A DNA stretch of 64,000 bases from Primulina eburnea (lineage: Eukaryota; Streptophyta; Magnoliopsida; Lamiales; Gesneriaceae): the NCBI RefSeq assembly GCF_022965805.1, contig NC_133108.1, forward strand, positions 42,478,051 to 42,542,050, read 5' to 3'. The notes under the pieces are model-generated. The model did not search any database, had not been told where the DNA came from, and worked only from the letters and a program-made list of their open reading frames with translations. Numbering within the stretch: the first letter of the stretch is position 1; every line of letters starts with the position of its first letter. Made by a program: the position numbers and the translations under genes. This document shows, in pieces, positions 58,901-64,000 of this stretch.

Positions 58901-61253
58901 CATAATAACGGGATTGCTTGCTTTCATTGAAAATACAAAATTATGAAAGTCCAGTTTCCGACAAATCCTAGCATACTCAAATGCAGATTCAACCTGTTGC
59001 AGGATCAAACGGTGTTACTGGAAGCAGTTAAACAAAGCCACAATTAGATAACAAATCCTAATATACTCAAATGCAGATTCAACCTGTTGCAGGATCAAAT
59101 GGTGTTACTGAAAGCAGTTAAACGAAGACACAATTACATAGAAAGGGATGGAGCACTGCTTCAATGTGTTGGAATTAAAACTCACCATTCCCCTGGGCGA
59201 GTCACCATAGTAGCTCATTATGCGATCTGAAAGGCTTCCATGGTTTGTTCCAATGCGCATTGCTCGCCCATACTTTTTACATTTTTCAACCAAAGGAGAG
59301 AAGACCTAAATTACAAATAAATATAAACATAATATACGTCATAAAGATTCAATCTGAGAGGATGAAACCACAGCATTGTGCCACATCCATGTTGTCAAGA
59401 AGAAAGATACAAATGTGTTTTTTTCTGATTTTCTATTTATTCCAGGGAAAACTATTGATGCTATACTAGTAGAGAGAAACAATACAACGACTATAAATGC
59501 TATACCAGTAGAGAGAAACAATTCAACGAACAAATAAATAAAACAGGAAAGTCAACTCATCGATAAGATATTAATTATCATGTCATTAATCTAATTATTA
59601 ATATAGTCTATTCTGCAAAACAACTAATTCCTGGCTCTGAACTTCTCAATATGCTCAAGCTCTTTCTGATAGTCATCTTCTGAGTACTCCAGCTGCTCAA
59701 ACTGTGCTCTCCGGTCGGCTGAAAAGTGCTAACATGTTACATTTACCAGTTTATGATGGTATGAAGGAAAAAAAGAGAGGAGAATAGGAGAATTAAGTAC
59801 CAAAATTTCCCGGGTTGACACGAATTTTGTCAAAGCATTCAGCAACTCGCATTGCCACGGGTGGTGCGAAATGAATGTCTGCCACTAGAGGGATGTTATA
59901 GCTGCATAATAAAGAATTATTGAGTGTGTGTATACATACATATATACATATATATATAAACTATTAAATGAAATCATGGAACACCAACTTTTTCTGGACA
60001 AGGGAATTTTTAATTTCAAAGCAGGAATCTGCTTCTTTCTTTCCTTGCACTGTTATTCGAACAATATCTGCTCCCTGGTCTGCTATTCTCATTACCTGCA
60101 AGTATATAAGTTCTAAATACTATTTGAAATAGAGGCTTTAAACAGATAAGCATAACGCTGACAATTTTATTCCACAACATTATATTCCTTCAGATATATT
60201 TAAGGCTTAAATGATGCTTCTTAACTTCTCGATGATGTTTAGGCAATGATTTGGATACTCGTTGTATTTAAAATAACAAATTGTGTGCAAACTTTCAACA
60301 AGTTTTTTGGAGTGCAAAAGACGATGATTATGAAACGCGAATTATATGACATGTCCGACAATATTCCAAGATTAGATCCATTCAATTATTTTTCTAGTAA
60401 GACCCTTACAAATCAATTGACTAAGCCTGCATTTCAGAAACCAAGACCAACTACACTTCAGTGAATACGATTGTCAGCCTACTGATTAGATATGAGCACA
60501 GGATAATGTATAGTTAAACATGAGTATGATAAAACACGGCCACAAGAAATTATCTCTTGCCATAACAAAGTAATCAATAACTAGCAAGTAAAGCATATGC
60601 TTCCCTCTTTCATTTCATCAAATTATAATGCTGAAAAGAGAGAGGAAAATTTTTCAGGTGCTCCATTTAAATACAAAAAGCTTAAGTAGTAGAACCTGTT
60701 CAACAGTTGCAGCAACATCCTTCGTATCTGTTGTGGTCATTGTTTGAATTTTGATGGGATGCTCACTACCAAGAGCAACATTTCCGACCATCACTGTTCG
60801 GGTTTTTCTCCTCACAGTTTTATGTATAGAATCACAGTATTTCTGTCTAGGAACTAAATTTAAATAATCGATGAATCAGATATGACACACAGAAATGCAT
60901 TAGAAACTTTTGTGATGAAAACAAATCTAACCACAGCATGCTCATAATATGGACTAATAGATTTTGCAAAATAATGGGTCTTTTCCAGTTCTGCCAAAAA
61001 AGCAGAAAATGCAAAGCATGCTATGTGGTGTAAAGGTACCTAAGAGTGGGCTTCCTGCTGATGCCGGCTCGAGTTCAATGGTTTCTGAAGCCGGACTGGT
61101 AGAATTTTTAATCACTGCAACCTTGGTCTGGCGAAATTTTATCCTTTGCAAATCAGAGACCCTGATAAAATCCGAAATTTTTCCAAAGCCCAAGCCATGG
61201 TGATCCCTGCTTTTTAGGCCTGTAAATGAAGCCGGAACAGTTCCTGCTGCCAT
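55943..61253 (-). CDS. HDS: 4-hydroxy-3-methylbut-2-enyl diphosphate synthase (HDS/IspG), plastidial; 19 coding exons, 742 aa
   Basis: Sixth and penultimate enzyme of the plastid MEP pathway; a [4Fe-4S] enzyme turning MEcPP into HMBPP with electrons from ferredoxin. Exons (high to low): 61253-61040, 60853-60696, 60095-59989, 59901-59801, 59718-59642, 59305-59186, 58993-58763, 58390-58274, 58178-58104, 58010-57933, 57803-57744, 57656-57594, 57408-57264, 57183-57045, 56851-56774, 56697-56538, 56445-56347, 56244-56140, 56044-55943. Transit-peptide-like N-terminus ([17 protein letters not shown]). TIM-barrel with [34 protein letters not shown] and [12 protein letters not shown]; the plant insert; C-terminal [13 protein letters not shown] and [20 protein letters not shown] with the cluster cysteines. 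All phases fit except the donor after exon 5. Confidence 0.95.
58961..59140 (-). repeat. 90-bp tandem duplication across an HDS splice acceptor
   Basis: Two 90-bp units (58961-59050, 59051-59140) differ at about seven sites. Each contains TGCAACAG|GTTGAATCTGCA, the acceptor and first bases of exon 7. The lower unit is used (it continues into the full exon); the upper unit is a decoy inside the intron. Confidence 0.9.
59634..59650 (-). other. Abnormal donor after HDS exon 5
   Basis: Exon 5 must end ...ATTGAGAAG (Ile-Glu-Lys) to join in frame with GTCTTCTCT (Val-Phe-Ser) of exon 6. The genomic sequence is GAGAAGTTCAGA, so the only GT falls one base too early. GAGAAG|GTTCAG would be normal; one G seems missing. 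Confidence 0.75.
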
Positions 61254-61287
61254 TCTCTAGGCCACCGAATATTAGGACTACACACTC

Positions 61288-61772
61288 CTAAAACATGAAA
61301 ACAACAATTAAGTCACTAACACTGCAATCAAATCTTGTTCATGGATAAAGAACAGGCACAAAAGAGTTCCAAAAACACATTGAGCGCTGTTTGGTCGCAA
61401 GCAACTGAGATGAACAGCAAAATAAGCTTAAAAAAGAAAAACTTTGATGCCACCACGAAACTCATCCACTTTATATCAACCGGGTTCCCCTCAACTTCAC
61501 AAAATTCCAGGGTGAACCCAACAAGCGAGTTGCCCAGTGCCCAAATAGTCCAACTAAATTTTATAGTCCAGACAATTCCACCCAAGTAAGTGGAGAAAAA
61601 TGAAAAACAAGAAACGCATAATCCGATATCTCACACGGTAAAATAACCAAAAAATCAAATAAAAGTTCGAAATCTTCTCACCGAAACTCATCCAAAAATC
61701 ACAATCCGAGTCCCGAGAGAACCCAAAACAAAAATTCAACTGCAATCAGAATCAAGCAAAAAAGCGACTCAC
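61288..61772 (-). other. Probable 5' UTR intron of HDS
   Basis: Strong donor CTTCTAG|GTGAGT (772-771) and acceptor TTTTAG|GAGTGTG (289-288), leaving a short leader exon above and 34 bp of leader before the ATG. Confidence 0.6.
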
Positions 61773-61896
61773 CTAGAAGAAAAAAAAAACGAATGAAGAA
61801 ACAACCCAACTGAATGGACTAAACTTTGAGCTCAATTTTTCGAGAGGCGGAGGAAAAAGACATTTCGGATTGAAAAGACAAGAGGTTGGTGGGAAA

Positions 61897-61903
61897 TTTT
61901 TAT
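61897..61903 (-). promoter_or_regulatory. TATA box, HDS
   Basis: TATAAAA on the minus strand, about 125 bp above the predicted leader-intron donor. Confidence 0.5.
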
Positions 61904-62546
61904 ACTTCCGAGGATTATAGGTTGGCTGAAAGCTAGTCTAATTGGTAAACGGACAAGTTTTACTTCACCAGCATCTTCGTTCTTCAATATCCACAGCCAT
62001 ACAAAATACATTGTACATGCCGTGAGTATTTTTTTTTTTTTTGAGGAAAACATGCCGTGACTATTATTAACCAACAATCGGGTGACACGGAGAAGCTTCG
62101 TTAGTTCACATTTTCACCCCCTGAATTTTTGTAAATTCAATTTTGATCCACTTTATTTTCATTTGGCTTAATTTTTTACATAAAAATATTTATTAAACAC
62201 AATTATTTAAATGTGATTCCATATAAGTGTATTTAGATATGAATATAATTTTTAAACAAAAATACGGACGACTTTATTTGAGCACTTAACATTCATAAGC
62301 TTAATAAATATTATTTTGGTTATTAAATGTGTTGAATTTAGTAGGACATCCAAGGACTAAACAGCAAATATATTGTCAGTTTTATTTTCGGCGGTTAGAA
62401 TATTCCGTTAAGTTACGCCTCAGCTTGCCAGAACTCATGTGTTTTGGATCGTGTGCAACACAAGAAACACGATCACCTTTACAAATAGCGGCAAATAAAA
62501 AGTATAAAAAATTTTCCAATATATATTTTATTTATTCTACAAAAAT

Positions 62547-62723
62547 ACTTCGTTAATACGATTTCACATATCATATTTTGGTGAGACAGATCTTTTACTT
62601 GGGTTATTCATGAAAAAATATTACCTTTTGTGGTAAGACTATTATTTTTTATTGTGAATATCGGTAGATTTGACTCATCTCATAGATAAATATTTATGAG
62701 ACTGTCTCACAAGAGACCTACTC
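62547..62723 (+). mobile_element. GTGAGAC foldback MITE, left end decayed
   Basis: Forward copy; the first palindrome is lost (CGATTTCACATATC), the core and right end remain. Confidence 0.8.
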
Positions 62724-63075
62724 CTTTATATAATATACAGAAATTACAAGCAATTCTTATTTCCAGATTGCAAATATTTATAAAGCTCGAGTTAAATAAT
62801 TGAAATAAATTAGAATAACGTGTGACATCATCACATAAAATTTAATGGTTATATTAATGAACTGAGGCATGCATTACGTTTTTACGTATTTGTACAATAT
62901 TTTTTATAATTCATTTTTTTTAAATTTAAATGAGTAACAAAATATAATTATAAAAACTAACGAAAAAAATAGAATAAAGAAAGAAAAAAAAAGCTCAAGT
63001 AGAAATAGAATCGATCTGCAACTTAATGCTTATAGAATAAAAACTCTATTGTTTTAAACTTAATAATATAATATT

Positions 63076-63542
63076 AATTTTGTTAGAAATAATTGATCAA
63101 GAACTCAAGTTCACGTACATGCACGTACAACGAAACAAGGCTATGAAAACACAACGAGAAAATATGCGATCAAGTTACGTGGTTCGGCTTTGAATAGCCT
63201 ACGTCCACGGAAGAACGGAGCAGCTTTCTTGTATTGATATAACAGAGAGTTTTACAAGTGCATAACCAAGAGTTAAAGATGAATTACAATTGAGATTATT
63301 CCCTCAATCCCTCTACCTCTTTGTGTGTGCAGTGTCCTCTCTTTGTGTATCTCTTATACCAAGCGTGTTTCATCCGATGCCTCTCAAAACCTGGAGTTCA
63401 ACTATATATAGTTTGTTCTTCAGTTTCCAGCCTTCACGGCACTGCCAGTTGTCCAACAGATTGCTTATGGCCCAAGCCCACAACCACTTGACACATTGTT
63501 GCAGCCCATATCTTGAGAGTCACCGTATATCCCAACAAATTT
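63076..63542. mobile_element. Solo LTR with AATTT target duplication
   Basis: LTR 63081-63537 (457 bp), starting TGTTAGAAAT and ending ATCCCAACA, flanked by AATTT at 63076-63080 and 63538-63542. The interior has GTTACGTGGTTCGGCTTTG and CCTACGTCCACGG, a phrase common in plant LTRs. No internal region remains, so it arose by LTR-LTR recombination. Superfamily not decided. Confidence 0.85.
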
Positions 63543-63941
63543 TATGATGTTTTAGTGAATACATTAATATCTAATGAATTTAATTAGCAATACACACACC
63601 AATTCCTAATCAACTAATTTATATACGATTTCTCCATCTTTGTAGCAACTCGCAAGGTTTAAATTCATGGCCATTTTCTTCTTGACTGCATTTTAATAAC
63701 CAAGTGCTATCGACCTTCACAGGAGACTTGAAAGCATTTTTATTGATAGAAAATGACCAAATGAAAAATCAGTAATTTAGAGCTCCAAAAACAGGATTCC
63801 TCACAGGGTTAACTGAAATAATTGCAAAGGATAAATTTGCTACAAAGGATATTCAAACTGCCGAAAACATACATGGCCACCCTACTCAACACCACGGACA
63901 TTTTCGTTTGAAAGGATGGTTTCTTGATGCATCGGGATAGG

Positions 63942-64000
63942 TTACCTCTCCAGGTGTATCACTAGCTCACAGTGTGGTGGATGAGGGAAAAGATCGACTC
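63942..64000 (-). CDS. C-terminus of an RNA (uracil-5-)methyltransferase-like protein, partial
   Basis: The last codons, ending TAA at 63944-63942, read VDLFPHPPHCELVIHLER. This matches the conserved end of TrmA/RumA-type SAM-dependent RNA methyltransferases (DLFPHTxHxExVxxLxR), as in the plant CCCH-finger TRM2 homologue. The window starts inside the gene, so the catalytic domain is not visible. The two bases at 63999-64000 (GA on the minus strand) belong to the previous codon. Confidence 0.7.
   Translation of the reverse strand, partial: VDLFPHPPHCELVIHLER

Larger units (their letters stand above)
61904..63941. other. Intergenic DNA right of HDS
   Basis: HDS promoter, one MITE, one solo LTR and, past 63543, the 3' UTR of the gene at the right edge. 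No other gene. Confidence 0.5.

Overview
The window is nuclear DNA from a flowering plant. Genes have GT-AG introns, plant-only families are present (HD-ZIP III, ICR, CASP-like, S40), and AT-rich intergenic DNA is full of LTR elements, MITEs and (TA)n tracts. It is a core eudicot. A ~190-bp foldback MITE built on a GTGAGAC(C/G)GTCTCAC palindrome, which I associate with Lamiales, is scattered through the window, so Lamiales is my guess (inference).

Layout. 1-1214 (-): 5' coding exons of an ICR/RIP ROP-effector gene that runs off the left edge. 7.2-8.1 and 10.7-11.6 kb (+): a duplicated pair of small unknown proteins whose UTRs are also conserved. 14.7-17.7 kb (+): CASP-like 5 membrane protein, three exons. 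18.4-25.3 kb (-): complete REVOLUTA-type HD-ZIP III gene, 18 coding exons, 833 aa, with the miR165/166 site split over an exon junction and one GC-AG intron. 26.4-38.3 kb: AT-rich intergenic DNA with MITEs, microsatellites and tandem duplications. 38.3-38.8 kb (-): S40/DUF584 gene. 41.9-42.4 kb (+): intronless cytosolic uL11 (RPL12). 45.2-50.0 kb (-): complete non-autonomous Ty3/Gypsy element with gag only (TR-GAG type), 5-bp target duplication and two large tandem-repeat blocks where pol would be. 50.6-51.0 kb (+): small type I membrane protein. 53.5-54.1 kb (-): small spliced gene. 54.8-55.3 kb: large near-perfect foldback with tRNA-like (SINE) sequence. 55.9-61.3 kb (-): HDS/IspG of the plastid MEP pathway, 19 coding exons, with one abnormal splice donor and a 90-bp duplication over a splice acceptor. 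63.1-63.5 kb: solo LTR. 63.9-64.0 kb (-): last codons of an RNA methyltransferase (TrmA/RumA-like).

The genes are unrelated housekeeping and developmental genes, not a cluster. I see no new multi-gene system. The points most worth checking are the HDS donor anomaly, the gag-only retroelement with stem-forming repeats, the paralogue pair with a conserved leader hairpin, and the foldback elements.
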